In this document: in pieces, positions 8,768-17,586 of the stretch
Layout: each line of letters opens with the position of its first letter
Numbering within the stretch: position 1 is the first letter of the stretch
Source of the DNA: Bog-756 sp963812885
GTDB taxonomy: Bacteria > Actinomycetota > Acidimicrobiia > Acidimicrobiales > RAAP-2
NCBI GenBank assembly: GCA_963812885.1
Contig: CAWEWZ010000004.1
Location: 130,212 to 194,211, forward strand
Length of the DNA: 64,000 nt
Direction: 5' to 3'
Position numbers and translations under genes: made by a program
The notes under the pieces: generated by a model
Told to the model about the DNA's origin: nothing
The model's input: the letters and a program-made list of their open reading frames with translations, nothing else
Database searches by the model: none

Positions 8768-9960
8768 CCGCCGTCTTCGACCCCTTCTCGGACGTCTTCT
8801 TCGACGACCCCTACGAGCTGTACCGGGTTCTCCGCGACGAGGCGCCCGTGCACTTCAACGAGCACTACGGATTCTGGGCCCTGACCCGGCACGCCGACGT
8901 ACTGGCGGCCAGTCACGACTGGCGCACCTTCTCGAGCAGCCACGGGATCGACCTCTACACGCTCTCGCTCGACGGCGGCATGGTGGCCGGCCTCGGGATG
9001 ATGATCATGCAGGACCCGCCCGATCACCACCGCCTCCGGAGCCTGGTCAGCAAGGTGTTCCACCCCCGGTCGATCCAGGGTCTCGAACCGATGGTGGCCG
9101 AGGTCATCCGCGGCTACGCCGATCAGCTGGACGGGCGCGGTTCGTTCGATGCCGTGGAGGACTTCGCCGCCCCCTTCCCGGTCGAGATCATCTCCCGGAT
9201 GCTGGGGGTGCCCCCGGCCGACCGGCAGAAGATCCGTCATTGGATCGACCTCACCTTGGAGCGCGAGCCGGGGGAGAGCGGCCCCAGCCAGGCCGGGCAG
9301 GAGGCCATGCTGGAGGCCGTCGTCTACTTCCAGCACCTGGCCTCCGGCAAGCGTCGCCATCCGGGCGACGACATGCTGACCCGGCTCACCCAGGCCACGT
9401 TGGAACGCGAGGACGGGACCATCACCGCGCTCTCCGACGACGAGATCGCCGGGTTCGCCGCACTGCTCGGCGGGGCCGGCGCCGAGACGGTGACCAAGCT
9501 GGTGGGGAACGCGTTCGTGCTCCTGGCCCGCCACCGCGACCAGTGGCGGGCCATGGCCGACGACCCTCTCCTCGTCCCCGGGGCGGTCGAGGAGATCCTC
9601 CGCTACTGGCCGCCCTCGCAGTACCAGGGCCGCTACTCGGTGCAGGATTCGGAGTGGCACGGGACGACGATCCCGGCCGGCTACCCGGTCCTGCTGTTGA
9701 CCGGAGCGGCCACCCGCGACGAACGGGAGTATCCCGATCCGGACCGGTTCGACATCACCCGGGTGTCCGGCCATGCCCTCGGGTTCGGTTTCGGGATCCA
9801 CACCTGCCTGGGGGCGGCGCTGGCCCGGATGGAGAGCCGGCTGGCGTTGGGGGAGATGATCCGCCGCTGGCCCGACTTCACCGTCGACGAGGCCGGGGCC
9901 CGACGGGTGCAGATGGCCAATGTGGCCGGCTACGCCAGCGTTCCGGTGCAGGTCGGCTGA
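8764..9960 (+). CDS. Cytochrome P450
   Basis: A 398-residue bacterial class-I P450 monooxygenase. The I-helix oxygen-activation motif GAET is at 239-242, the K-helix ExxR is E277-R280 (EEILR), and the heme-binding loop GFGIHTCLGAALA has its axial thiolate at C348. Length is normal. GTG 8764 overlaps the DoxX stop. No ferredoxin or reductase gene is adjacent, so electrons must come from elsewhere. The substrate is unknown; the surrounding acyl-CoA genes suggest a lipid, steroid or xenobiotic. Confidence 0.92.
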   Translation: MTAVFDPFSDVFFDDPYELYRVLRDEAPVHFNEHYGFWALTRHADVLAASHDWRTFSSSHGIDLYTLSLDGGMVAGLGMMIMQDPPDHHRLRSLVSKVFHPRSIQGLEPMVAEVIRGYADQLDGRGSFDAVEDFAAPFPVEIISRMLGVPPADRQKIRHWIDLTLEREPGESGPSQAGQEAMLEAVVYFQHLASGKRRHPGDDMLTRLTQATLEREDGTITALSDDEIAGFAALLGGAGAETVTKLVGNAFVLLARHRDQWRAMADDPLLVPGAVEEILRYWPPSQYQGRYSVQDSEWHGTTIPAGYPVLLLTGAATRDEREYPDPDRFDITRVSGHALGFGFGIHTCLGAALARMESRLALGEMIRRWPDFTVDEAGARRVQMANVAGYASVPVQVG

Positions 9961-10061
9961 GGAGAGCCGGTCGGCTGGACCGCCTGGGACCACCTGGCCG
10001 CGGCATCGGCACGCGGGGTGGCGCGGTGTCGGATCGGTTCCGGGGCTTGTAGGGTTCTTCC

Positions 10062-10640
10062 ATGGCCGACCAGGCGATGTTCTCCGATCTGGCAATGGAG
10101 TACATGCCTGCGTTGTACACGGCTGCCCTCCGGATGACCCGCAATCCGTCCGACGCCGAGGATCTGGTGCAGGAGACCTTTCTCAAGGCCTATCGGGCCT
10201 TTGCCAGCTTCGAGCTGGGCACCAACCTCAAGGCCTGGCTCTACCGGATCCTCACCAACACCTACATCAACACCTACCGGGCCAAGAAGCGGCGGCCGGA
10301 GATCGCCGACGTCGAGGACGTCGAGGACCTCTACCTCTACCGCCATCTCGCCGGGGACCAGAGCGCGGGCCTCGGCCGCAGCGCGGAGGACGAGGCGCTC
10401 GACCGCTTCACCGACACCGACGTGAAGGAGGCCATCGAGGCACTCCCCGACACGTTCCGGATGGCCGTCCTGCTGGCTGACGTCGAAGGATTCTCCTACA
10501 AGGAGATCGCCGAAATCACCGATGTGCCCATCGGAACCGTGATGAGCAGGATCCATCGAGGAAGAAAAGCGCTGCAGAAGGCGTTGGTCGATCGTGGAAG
10601 CACAAGGGGCCTCGTCGGAGCAGGGGACAAGGCAAGGTAG
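10062..10640 (+). CDS. ECF RNA polymerase sigma factor (SigR/SigH-like)
   Basis: 192 residues with sigma region 2 (SDAEDLVQETFLKAYRAF and LKAWLYRILTNTYIN) and region 4 (ALPDTFRMAVLLADVEGFSYKEIAEI, GTVMSRIHRGRKAL). This pattern is typical of the oxidative-stress SigR/SigH group. A zinc-type anti-sigma gene follows 14 bp downstream, the usual arrangement for a redox switch. The promoter sequence it recognises cannot be derived from one copy. It directs RNA polymerase to stress genes when released. Confidence 0.9.
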   Translation: MADQAMFSDLAMEYMPALYTAALRMTRNPSDAEDLVQETFLKAYRAFASFELGTNLKAWLYRILTNTYINTYRAKKRRPEIADVEDVEDLYLYRHLAGDQSAGLGRSAEDEALDRFTDTDVKEAIEALPDTFRMAVLLADVEGFSYKEIAEITDVPIGTVMSRIHRGRKALQKALVDRGSTRGLVGAGDKAR

Positions 10641-10654
10641 GGAGAGCGCGACCA

Positions 10655-10966
10655 GTGGGAGATCGGGAAGTACCGGAGGATCCGGCAGCGTCATCGGATC
10701 ACGAGCATGAGGATGTCGCGGGGTTCGTCGGATGCGACGAGACCATCGAACGGTTGTACTTCTACCTCGACGGCGAGCTCACCGAGCAGCGGCGGATCGA
10801 GATCACCCGTCATCTCGACCTGTGCGGGCCCTGTGTCGGCGCCTACGGATTCGAGACCGAGCTCCGGAAGGTCATCGCCAGCCGGTGCAAAGACCGTGTG
10901 CCCGACGCCCTCATCGAACGGGTGGCCAAGGCGCTCCAGGCGGAGACCAGCCGCCAGGCCAATTAG
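10655..10966 (+). CDS. Zinc-binding anti-sigma factor (RsrA/ZAS-like)
   Basis: 103 residues. The ZAS signature H-x3-C-x2-C is H53, C57, C60 (RHLDLCGPC), with an extra C27 that could be the fourth ligand. In RsrA such cysteines bind zinc and form a disulfide under oxidative stress, releasing the sigma factor. Start GTG 10655 is preceded by GGGAGAG at 10640-10646. It is soluble, with no membrane segment. Its partner is the ECF sigma factor encoded just upstream. Confidence 0.85.
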   Translation: MGDREVPEDPAASSDHEHEDVAGFVGCDETIERLYFYLDGELTEQRRIEITRHLDLCGPCVGAYGFETELRKVIASRCKDRVPDALIERVAKALQAETSRQAN

Positions 10967-11032
10967 CGGATCGGCCGCCGGCGCCGCGGTCCGAGGCCCC
11001 ACCGGGACGCGGCGGTACCTACACTGGTCACC

Positions 11033-12209
11033 GTGAGCGAGTCGGAGACCATGGGGGCGGGCGCCGGACCGGGGCCGGCCGAGTCCACCGGATCCGGCGC
11101 CGAATCGAGTTCCGGGGCCGTGGCGTGGGACATCGCCGAACGGGTGGCCGGATGGGTGGGAAGCCGGAGTCACCTCCCCGCCCCCTACCGGCCCGACCTC
11201 CTCCAGGAGGACTTCGAGGAGCTGACGGCCCAGGCCGAGGAGTTGGTGGCGGTCTCCACCGGACTCCGATCGGCCTCGGGTCCGGCCCGGGCCCGGGTCA
11301 CCGACCGCGCCGGTTGGGTGCACGCCAACGTCGCCGGCTTCCAGCGTCTCATCGGTCCCCACCTCGACAAGCTGGACCCGGCGCGCATGGTCGCCACCAA
11401 CAAGGTGACCGAACGTCTGGCCGGCCCGCTGGCCAGCTGCCGGGAGGGCGGCCACCGGCACCCAGATGGGCCTGGTCCTCGGGTGGTTGTCCACCCGGGT
11501 GCTCGGTCAGTACGACCTGCTGCTCACCGAGGACGCCATCGAGGATCAGGACCTGGTCTACTTCGTGGGGCCGAACATCGTGGCCCTCGAACAGCTGCAC
11601 GGCTTCGACCCTCGTCAGTTCCGCCTGTGGCTGGCCCTCCACGAGGTGACCCACCGCTGCCAGTTCACCGCCATCCCGTGGATGCGTGACTACTTCGTCT
11701 CCCTGGTCGAGGAGGGGATCGGTTCGCTCGAACCCGATCCCTCCCGGTTCGCCGAGGCCCTCCGCCGGATGACCGACGAGATCCGCGCCGGCCGCAACCC
11801 GCTCCGCGACAACGGCGCCCTCGGGCTGGTGGCCACCCCCGAACAGCTCGAGGGGCTCCACCGGATCCAGGCCCTGATGAGCCTGCTCGAGGGGCACGGC
11901 GATGTGACCATGGACCGGGCCGGCGCCGCCGCCATCCCCAGCGCGGCCAAGTTCTCCGAGGTCCTCCGCCAGCGGCGCAAGCAGACCCGCGGTCTGGCCC
12001 GCCTGCTCCAGCAGCTCATCGGTATCGAGGCCAAGCTCCGCCAGTACGAGGAGGGCGAGCGGTTCATCGCCGAAGTCGAGGGATCGGGCGGCCCCGAGCT
12101 CCTCGACCGGGCCTGGCGGGGACCGGAGTGGCTGCCCTCGCTGGTCGAGATCCGCAATCCGTCGGAATGGATCTCGCGTGTCGGTGCCACCCCCGCCCTC
12201 TCCAGCTGA
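11033..12209 (+). CDS. Zinc-dependent metalloprotease of the F420-associated (TIGR03624-like) family, frameshifted
   Basis: A reconstructed 391-residue protein. The N-terminal part (11033 to about 11445) and the C-terminal part (to 12209) are in different frames. Removing one G near 11447 joins ASCRE to AATGTQMG and then LGQYDLL, restoring the conserved family core. The zinc motif HEVTH begins at nt 11640 and is followed by PWMRDY. This gene precedes tilS and hpt in other actinobacteria, for example Rv3626c. The function is unproven; the family name links it only loosely to F420 biosynthesis. The last 32 bases overlap the tilS start. Confidence 0.75.
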
Positions 12210-13147
12210 CTCCATCGGCCCGGCGGCCGGTTCCCTGATCGGGACGCTCCTCGACCGCTGCCGGTTCCCCGACCCCGGCTCGACGCTGGTGTGCGGGGTC
12301 TCCGGAGGCGCCGACTCGCTCTCCCTGCTGGTCCTGGCCGTGGCCGCCGGCTGCCGGGTGACCGCCGTCCATGTCGACCACGGCCTGCGGCCCGGATCGG
12401 CCGCCGAGGCCGAGGCGGTGGCCGACGCCGCCCGGCGGTTCGGGGCCTCGTTCCGGTCGGAACAGGTGGTGGTGGGCGAGGGCCCCAACCTCGAGGCCCG
12501 GGCCCGGGCCGCCCGGAAGTCGGTCCTCGGCCCTCGATGCCGCCACCGGCCACACCGCCGACGACCAGGCCGAGACGGTACTGGCCAACCTGCTGCGGGG
12601 CGCCGGCGTGCACGGTCTGGCGGCCATGCGGGCCGGTCCCGGGCACCCGTTGCTGGCGCTGCGGCGATCGGAGACGGTGGCCCTGTGCGAGCTGGTCGGC
12701 CTGGCCCCGCTCGAGGACCCGTCCAACGACGATCCCCGGTTCGTCAGGAACCGCATCCGCCACGAGCTGCTGCCCCTCTGCTCGGCCATCGCCGGGCGCG
12801 ACATCGTGCCCGTCCTGGCCCGGCAGGCCGCCCTGCTCGACGGGGACGCCGACATCCTCGACGCGGTGGCATCGCTGATCGAACCCGAGGACGCCGCCGC
12901 GCTGGCCGCGGCGCCGGTGGCCGTGGGACGCCGGGCCGTGCGCGGGTGGCTCACCGGCGAAGGTCCGTACCCGCCGCCGCTCGACGCGGTCGACCGCGTC
13001 ATCGCGGTGGCCAGGAAGGAGCGACGGGCGACGGAGGTCCCCGGCGGTCGGGCGGTGCGACGACGCAACGGCCGCCTCTCGCTCGCCCACCCGACCACCG
13101 GCGCCGCGGTCGACGGGTACGGGGCTCCGATACAGTCGGGCCGGTGA
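12178..13147 (+). CDS. tilS: tRNA(Ile)-lysidine synthase, frameshifted
   Basis: Modifies C34 of tRNA-Ile(CAU) with lysine using ATP, making the tRNA read AUA. The PP-loop SGGADS is at residues 42-47 and is followed by VDHGLRP. The frame breaks near 12520; one extra base separates ARAARKS from ALDAATGHTADDQAETVL, the conserved second motif. It continues through NLLRGAGVHGLAAM and RNRIRHELLP to a stop at 13147, overlapping the hpt start as GTGA. Corrected length is ~322 residues. The gene is normally essential, so the break is likely an error. Confidence 0.85.
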
Positions 13148-13737
13148 TCGCTCAGGGAGACGAGGCGGCCGTGGCCTCCGGTCGGCTCCAGTCCGACCTC
13201 GAGGACGCTCCCGACGTCGGCCGGGTGATCGTCTCGGAGCACGACCTCCAGAACCGGATCGTGGAACTGGGGGAGCGGATCACCGCCGACTACACCGGAC
13301 GTCCCCCGCTCCTGGTCGGCGTGCTCAAGGGCGCGTTCATGTTCATGAGCGACCTGTCCCGGGCCATCGACCTCCCCGTCGAGGTCGACTTCATGGCCGT
13401 GTCCTCGTACGGCAGTGCCACCCGCACTTCGGGAGTGGTCCGCATCGTCAAGGATCTCGACGTCGACCTGCTCGACCGCCATGTCCTGGTCGTCGAGGAC
13501 ATCGTCGACAGCGGGTTGACGCTCAACTACCTGCAGCGCTACCTGCTGGCCCGGCGACCGGCCAGTCTGGAGGTGTGCGCGCTGCTGGTGAAGGACGGTC
13601 AGCAGCGCACCGAGATCGACCTCCGCTACGTCGGGTTTCACATTCCGGCCGAGTTCGTGGTGGGATATGGCCTTGATGTCGACGAGCGGCTGCGCAACCT
13701 CCGGGCCATCCACGCCCACACCGACGTATCGCCGTAG
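13144..13737 (+). CDS. hpt: Hypoxanthine phosphoribosyltransferase
   Basis: 197 residues. Salvages hypoxanthine or guanine with PRPP to give IMP or GMP. The PRPP-binding loop VVEDIVDSGLTL is intact, as are LLVGVLKGAFMFMSDL near the N-terminus, VDFMAVSSYG, and the C-terminal FVVGYGLDVDERLRNL. About 20 N-terminal residues precede the usual start. GTG 13144 overlaps the tilS stop. Order tilS-hpt matches other actinobacteria, but ftsH, which usually follows, is absent here. Confidence 0.92.
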   Translation: MIAQGDEAAVASGRLQSDLEDAPDVGRVIVSEHDLQNRIVELGERITADYTGRPPLLVGVLKGAFMFMSDLSRAIDLPVEVDFMAVSSYGSATRTSGVVRIVKDLDVDLLDRHVLVVEDIVDSGLTLNYLQRYLLARRPASLEVCALLVKDGQQRTEIDLRYVGFHIPAEFVVGYGLDVDERLRNLRAIHAHTDVSP

Positions 13738-13752
13738 GGCCGTGCGTCCCGA

Positions 13753-14322
13753 GTGACCGTCGACACCGCCCGCATCGAGCGGGCCGTCACCGAGCTGTTG
13801 TTCGCCCTGGGTGAAGACCCGACCCGCGACGGCCTGGTCAAGACGCCGGCTCGGGTGGCCAACATGTACGAGGAGCTGTTCGCCGGTTTCGGCGAGAACC
13901 CCGGCGACCACCTCGAGGTGACCTTCGCCGCCGATCACGACGAGATGGTCATGGTCCGCGACATCCCCTTCGCCTCCCTCTGCGAGCACCATCTGGTGCC
14001 GTTCATCGGGAAGGCCCACGTGGCCTACATCCCGGGCGACGACGGCCGGATCACCGGGCTGTCCAAGCTGGCCCGGCTGGTCGACGGCTTCGCCAAGCGC
14101 CTGCAGGTCCAGGAGCGGATGACCACCGAGATCGCCGATGCCATCGAAAAGGCCCTGGCCCCGAGGGGGGTGCTGGTCGTGGTCGACGCCGAGCACCTGT
14201 GCATGTCCATGCGGGGCGTCAAGAAATCGGGGACATCGACCGTGACCTCCGCTGTCCGGGGCCTCTTCCGCAACGATGCGGCCACCCGGATGGAGGCCAT
14301 GCAGTTCGTCCGCGGCCGCTGA
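13753..14322 (+). CDS. folE: GTP cyclohydrolase I
   Basis: 189 residues. First step of folate synthesis: GTP to 7,8-dihydroneopterin triphosphate. The zinc and active-site motif SLCEHHLVPF, the KLARLVDGFAKRLQVQERMT helix and the second zinc cysteine in AEHLCMSMRG are all present, and the C-terminus TSAVRGLFR is typical. GTG start lies 15 bp after hpt. It heads the folE-folP-(phosphatase-like)-folB-folK run. Confidence 0.95.
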   Translation: MTVDTARIERAVTELLFALGEDPTRDGLVKTPARVANMYEELFAGFGENPGDHLEVTFAADHDEMVMVRDIPFASLCEHHLVPFIGKAHVAYIPGDDGRITGLSKLARLVDGFAKRLQVQERMTTEIADAIEKALAPRGVLVVVDAEHLCMSMRGVKKSGTSTVTSAVRGLFRNDAATRMEAMQFVRGR

Positions 14323-14377
14323 ACCGGCCGGAAACGCCGGGCGCGGCCCCCGGCAGGCTGGTTTACTCTGTGTCGTC

Positions 14378-15526
14378 ATGCCCAGCTCGACCCGGGAGGA
14401 CCGTCCCTTGGTAATGGGGATCCTCAACGTCACCCCCGACTCGTTCTCAGATGGCGGGAGATGGTTCGAACGTGAGCGGGCGATCATGAGAGCACATGAG
14501 ATGGTGGACGAGGGGGCCGACATCGTCGATGTCGGTGGTGAATCGACCCGGCCGGGAGCCGAACCCGTCTCCACCGCCGAGGAGCTCCGGCGGGTGATCC
14601 CGGTGATCGAGGCGCTCGCCGGCCAGGTCAGGGTGTCGATCGATACCACCAAGGACGCGGTGGCCGACGCTGCCGTGCAGGCCGGGGCGTCGATGATCAA
14701 CGATGTGTCCGCCTCCCTCTGGCCGGTGGCGGCGCGGCATCGGGTCGGGTGGGTGGCCATGCACCGGCAGGGAAGCCCGGCCACCATGCAGGCTCGCCCC
14801 CACTACGACGACGTGGTCGAGGAGGTCTCCGGCATGCTGGTCGAGCGGGCCGCCCGGGCCCGGGCCGACGGGGTGGCCGAGGTGTGGATCGATCCCGGGA
14901 TCGGCTTCGGCAAGACCATCGATCACAACCTGGCCCTGCTGGCCTCGTTGGGCGATCTGGTGGCCACCGGCTATCCGGTCATGGTCGGGACGAGCCGCAA
15001 GAGTTTCCTGGCCTCGTTGGCGTCGTCGGGCGGCTCGTCCGTCCCGGTCGGCGAGCGGCTTCCGGGGTCGTTGGCCACCGCCACCTGGGCCATGGCCCAG
15101 GGAGCCCGGATGGTCCGGGTCCACGACGTCGCCGCCACCGTCCAGGCCGCCGTGCTGGTGGGACGGGTGGGGTTCGGGGCCGGCGATCGGGGCCCGGGAC
15201 GGCCGCAGCACAGGAAGGCGGGTCGGGTGGCTCCCGTCCCGCGACGAACGCGGGAGATCCGGAGGTCGGAGCGTGAAAGGAAAGTGGGCGGCGGGGATCC
15301 CGCCTCGCAACTTCACCTGGGTGATCAAGGACCGCATGGCCATGAGCGAGCGGCCCGGCGGCTTCGCCCCCAACCACCGCAAGGTGCGACGCCAGGAGGA
15401 GATCATCTGGCTGCAGGTCCAGGGGTTCACCCGGGTGATCTCGCTGCTGCCGTCGTCCCACAACCTGCAGGCCTACGAGGAGCGGTCGATGGCCAGCGTG
15501 CACTTCCCCCTGCCGTCCTCGGGTGA
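14378..15526 (+). CDS. folP: Dihydropteroate synthase (C-terminal end uncertain)
   Basis: Condenses dihydropterin pyrophosphate with p-aminobenzoate and is the sulfonamide target. Motifs: GILNVTPDSFSDGG, the loop VGGESTRPGAE, INDVSA, the WIDPGIGFGKT segment, GTSRKSF and VRVHDVAAT. The DHPS fold ends at about 15170, yet the frame stays open to 15526, overlapping the next gene by 254 bases with arginine-rich, shadow-like sequence. In another frame there is a TGA at 15274-15276 that would overlap the next GTG as GTGA, so a frameshift near 15190 may have lost the real end. Confidence 0.9.
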   Translation: MPSSTREDRPLVMGILNVTPDSFSDGGRWFERERAIMRAHEMVDEGADIVDVGGESTRPGAEPVSTAEELRRVIPVIEALAGQVRVSIDTTKDAVADAAVQAGASMINDVSASLWPVAARHRVGWVAMHRQGSPATMQARPHYDDVVEEVSGMLVERAARARADGVAEVWIDPGIGFGKTIDHNLALLASLGDLVATGYPVMVGTSRKSFLASLASSGGSSVPVGERLPGSLATATWAMAQGARMVRVHDVAATVQAAVLVGRVGFGAGDRGPGRPQHRKAGRVAPVPRRTREIRRSERERKVGGGDPASQLHLGDQGPHGHERAARRLRPQPPQGATPGGDHLAAGPGVHPGDLAAAVVPQPAGLRGAVDGQRALPPAVLG

Positions 15527-15818
15527 TGCCCGCGGGGTGCTCGGTGACGTCTACCGCGAGCTGCACGGCTACCTGACCGGCGGGGAGCGGATCCTCCTCC
15601 ACCAGGAAGAGCTGGGCGACCGGGTGGCCGGCGTGGTGGCCGGTTACCTCCTGTGGTCGGACCGGCTGCCGAGCGGGCCGCAGGCCATCACCGTGCTCGA
15701 GCACATGACCGGCCATCCGATGGGTCCGAGCGGACGGGAGCTGGTGGCGTTCGCCAGCGAGCTCTCGCCGGCCGGTGTCCAGCCGGGAGCGATCGACGAT
15801 CCATCCGGCGGCGGGTGA
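15273..15818 (+). CDS. Dual-specificity-phosphatase-like protein lacking the catalytic cysteine
   Basis: 181 residues of a conserved actinobacterial protein found within folate operons. The segments EEIIWLQVQGFTRVISLLPS and LHGYLTGGERILLH match the phosphatase fold up to the P-loop. Where active enzymes have HCxxGxxR, this one reads HQEELGDR: Gly and Arg are kept but the nucleophilic Cys is replaced by Gln. A pseudophosphatase or a phosphate-binding scaffold is likely. GTG 15273 is chosen by position (possible GTGA overlap with folP). Function in folate metabolism is inferred only from location. Confidence 0.65.
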   Translation: MKGKWAAGIPPRNFTWVIKDRMAMSERPGGFAPNHRKVRRQEEIIWLQVQGFTRVISLLPSSHNLQAYEERSMASVHFPLPSSGDARGVLGDVYRELHGYLTGGERILLHQEELGDRVAGVVAGYLLWSDRLPSGPQAITVLEHMTGHPMGPSGRELVAFASELSPAGVQPGAIDDPSGGG

Positions 15819-15837
15819 CGTCCGGCCGGGGAGCTCG

Positions 15838-16230
15838 GTGACCGCCGTCGACGGGGACGGAGACGGTGGCGACCGGATTCAATTGCGAGGGCTCCGGGCC
15901 ATCGGCACCCACGGGGTGCTGCCCGAAGAGAAGAGCCGGGCCCAGCCCTTCGAGATCGACCTCGACCTGACCGTGGACCTGGCCCCGGCCGGCCGGTCCG
16001 ATGTGCTGGCCGACACCGTCGACTACGCCGGTGTGGCCGAGACGGCCGCCGGGATCGTCTCGGGCCCGTCCTCCTTCCAACTCCTCGAGGCCCTGGCCGG
16101 CGCGGTGGCCGACGCCACCTTGGCGTCGGACCCCCGGATCACCGCCGTGACCGTGCATCTCCGAAAGCTCCAGCCTCCGCTGGCCATGGACATCGCCACG
16201 GTGGGTGTCCGGATCACCCGCCGGCCGTGA
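15838..16230 (+). CDS. folB: Dihydroneopterin aldolase
   Basis: 130 residues. Converts dihydroneopterin to 6-hydroxymethyl-dihydropterin. Recognised by IQLRGLRAIGTHGVLPEEK (the active-site Glu loop), PFEIDLDL, DTVDYAGV and the lysine-containing strand VTVHLRKLQPPL. GTG 15838 begins about 14 residues before the conserved domain. Its stop overlaps folK as GTGA. Confidence 0.92.
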   Translation: MTAVDGDGDGGDRIQLRGLRAIGTHGVLPEEKSRAQPFEIDLDLTVDLAPAGRSDVLADTVDYAGVAETAAGIVSGPSSFQLLEALAGAVADATLASDPRITAVTVHLRKLQPPLAMDIATVGVRITRRP

Positions 16231-16724
16231 CCGCCACCGGCCCCCCGCTGTCCGAGCGGGCGTTTCTGTCCCTCGGATCGAACCTCGGCGACCGGTGGAC
16301 CCACCTCCGACGGGCCGTCGACCAGCTGCGGGCCGGGAACCGGGCGCCGGTGACGGCCGTGTCCAATGTGTACGAGAGCTCCCCGGTCGGCGGCCCCGAC
16401 GGGCAGGGACCGTTCCTCAACGTGGTGGTGGAGCTGGCGCTGGCCCCCGGTGCCGATCCCTACGGCCTCCTCGAGGAATGCCGCCGGCTGGAAGCGGCCG
16501 CCGGGCGGGTGCGGGCGGCCCGCTGGGGCCCGAGGACCCTCGACGCCGATGTGGTCTGGATCGACGGCGTGGTGCTCGACGACCCCGAGCTGACCGTGCC
16601 CCACCCGCGCTGGCGGGACCGCAGGTTCGTCCTGGCCCCTCTCCGGGAGCTGGCCCCGGACCTGGTCGACGATTCGGCCCTGGCCGACGCTGGTGGCGAG
16701 GTCGCCGTCGTGGGTACACTGTGA
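16227..16724 (+). CDS. folK: 2-amino-4-hydroxy-6-hydroxymethyldihydropteridine pyrophosphokinase
   Basis: 165 residues. Transfers pyrophosphate from ATP to hydroxymethyl-dihydropterin, supplying FolP. The motifs FLSLGSNLGDR, NVYESSPVGG, RWGPRTLDADVVWIDG and VPHPRWRDRRFVLAPL are all in order. GTG 16227 overlaps the folB stop, so translation is probably coupled. Confidence 0.94.
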   Translation: MTATGPPLSERAFLSLGSNLGDRWTHLRRAVDQLRAGNRAPVTAVSNVYESSPVGGPDGQGPFLNVVVELALAPGADPYGLLEECRRLEAAAGRVRAARWGPRTLDADVVWIDGVVLDDPELTVPHPRWRDRRFVLAPLRELAPDLVDDSALADAGGEVAVVGTL

Positions 16725-16791
16725 GCCGTAGCACCCAGATTCTCTGATGCGAACGGCACCCATCCGGGGCCGGAACGTCGAAAGGGGACTC

Positions 16792-17586
16792 GTGACCACG
16801 TTCCGCGTTATCGGGCCCGGCCGGGCCGGCCGCTCACTTCTCGCGGCCCTGGTGGCCACGGGCCAGTTCGAGCCGAAGGGGGTGCTCGGCCGCGGCGACC
16901 CGGTTGAGGACGCCGCCGCCGGCGTCGACCTGCTGGTGATCGCCACCCCCGACGACCAGGTCCGCGGCGTCGCCGCCTCGGTCGTACCGGTTGATTCCAC
17001 AGTGGTCATCCACCTCTCGGGTTCGCTGGGCCTCGACGTGCTGGAGACCCATCCCCGCCGGGGTTCGGTCCATCCGCTGGTTCCCCTGCCCACCGAGGCG
17101 ACCGGGCGCGATCGCCTGCGGTCGGGGATCACCTTCGCCGTGGCCGGCGACCCGATGACCGCGGCCGTGGTCGCCTCGCTGGGCGGGAGGGCGGAGACGG
17201 TGGACGACCCCGATCGCGCCGCCTACCACGCGGCGGCCTCCATCGCCGCCAACCACATGGTGGCCCTCATCGGACAGGTGGAGCGGGTGGCCGCTTCGGC
17301 CGGGCTTCCTCTCGACGCCTTCTCGGACCTGATGCGGGCCGCCCTGGACGACGCCCTCGTCCTGGGGCCCCGTCGGGCCCTGACCGGCCCGGCGGCCCGT
17401 GGGGACTGGGACACCGTGAACCGGCACCGCAACGCGCTGTCGGCGCTGGCCGGGCCGCGTACCGAGCTCGCCGCCTACGACGCCATGGTCGGCCTGGCCC
17501 GGAGGCTCACCCTCGAAACCGAGCCGGCCCGGGACGAGGCGCCGAGCCGCTCGCCGGCCGCCGTCGGCGGAGGGTGGGTGGCATGA
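16792..17586 (+). CDS. Rossmann-like/DUF2520 oxidoreductase next to panC
   Basis: 264 residues. N-terminal Rossmann domain (FRVIGPGRAGRSL, then LLVIATPDDQV and VIHLSGSLGLD) and a C-terminal helical DUF2520 domain (AAYHAAASIAANHMVALIG). The GTG at 16792 with AAAGGGG five bases upstream is preferred to ATG 16747. In many actinobacteria this gene lies between folK and panC, for example Rv3603c. It resembles ketopantoate-reductase-like dehydrogenases, but that activity is not shown. Its stop overlaps panC as ATGA. Confidence 0.75.
   Translation: MTTFRVIGPGRAGRSLLAALVATGQFEPKGVLGRGDPVEDAAAGVDLLVIATPDDQVRGVAASVVPVDSTVVIHLSGSLGLDVLETHPRRGSVHPLVPLPTEATGRDRLRSGITFAVAGDPMTAAVVASLGGRAETVDDPDRAAYHAAASIAANHMVALIGQVERVAASAGLPLDAFSDLMRAALDDALVLGPRRALTGPAARGDWDTVNRHRNALSALAGPRTELAAYDAMVGLARRLTLETEPARDEAPSRSPAAVGGGWVA

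Noticed and set aside
12064..14787. 907-codon open frame on the minus strand
   Set aside because: Antisense to tilS-hpt-folE; composition is typical of high-GC shadow frames and it has no domain.
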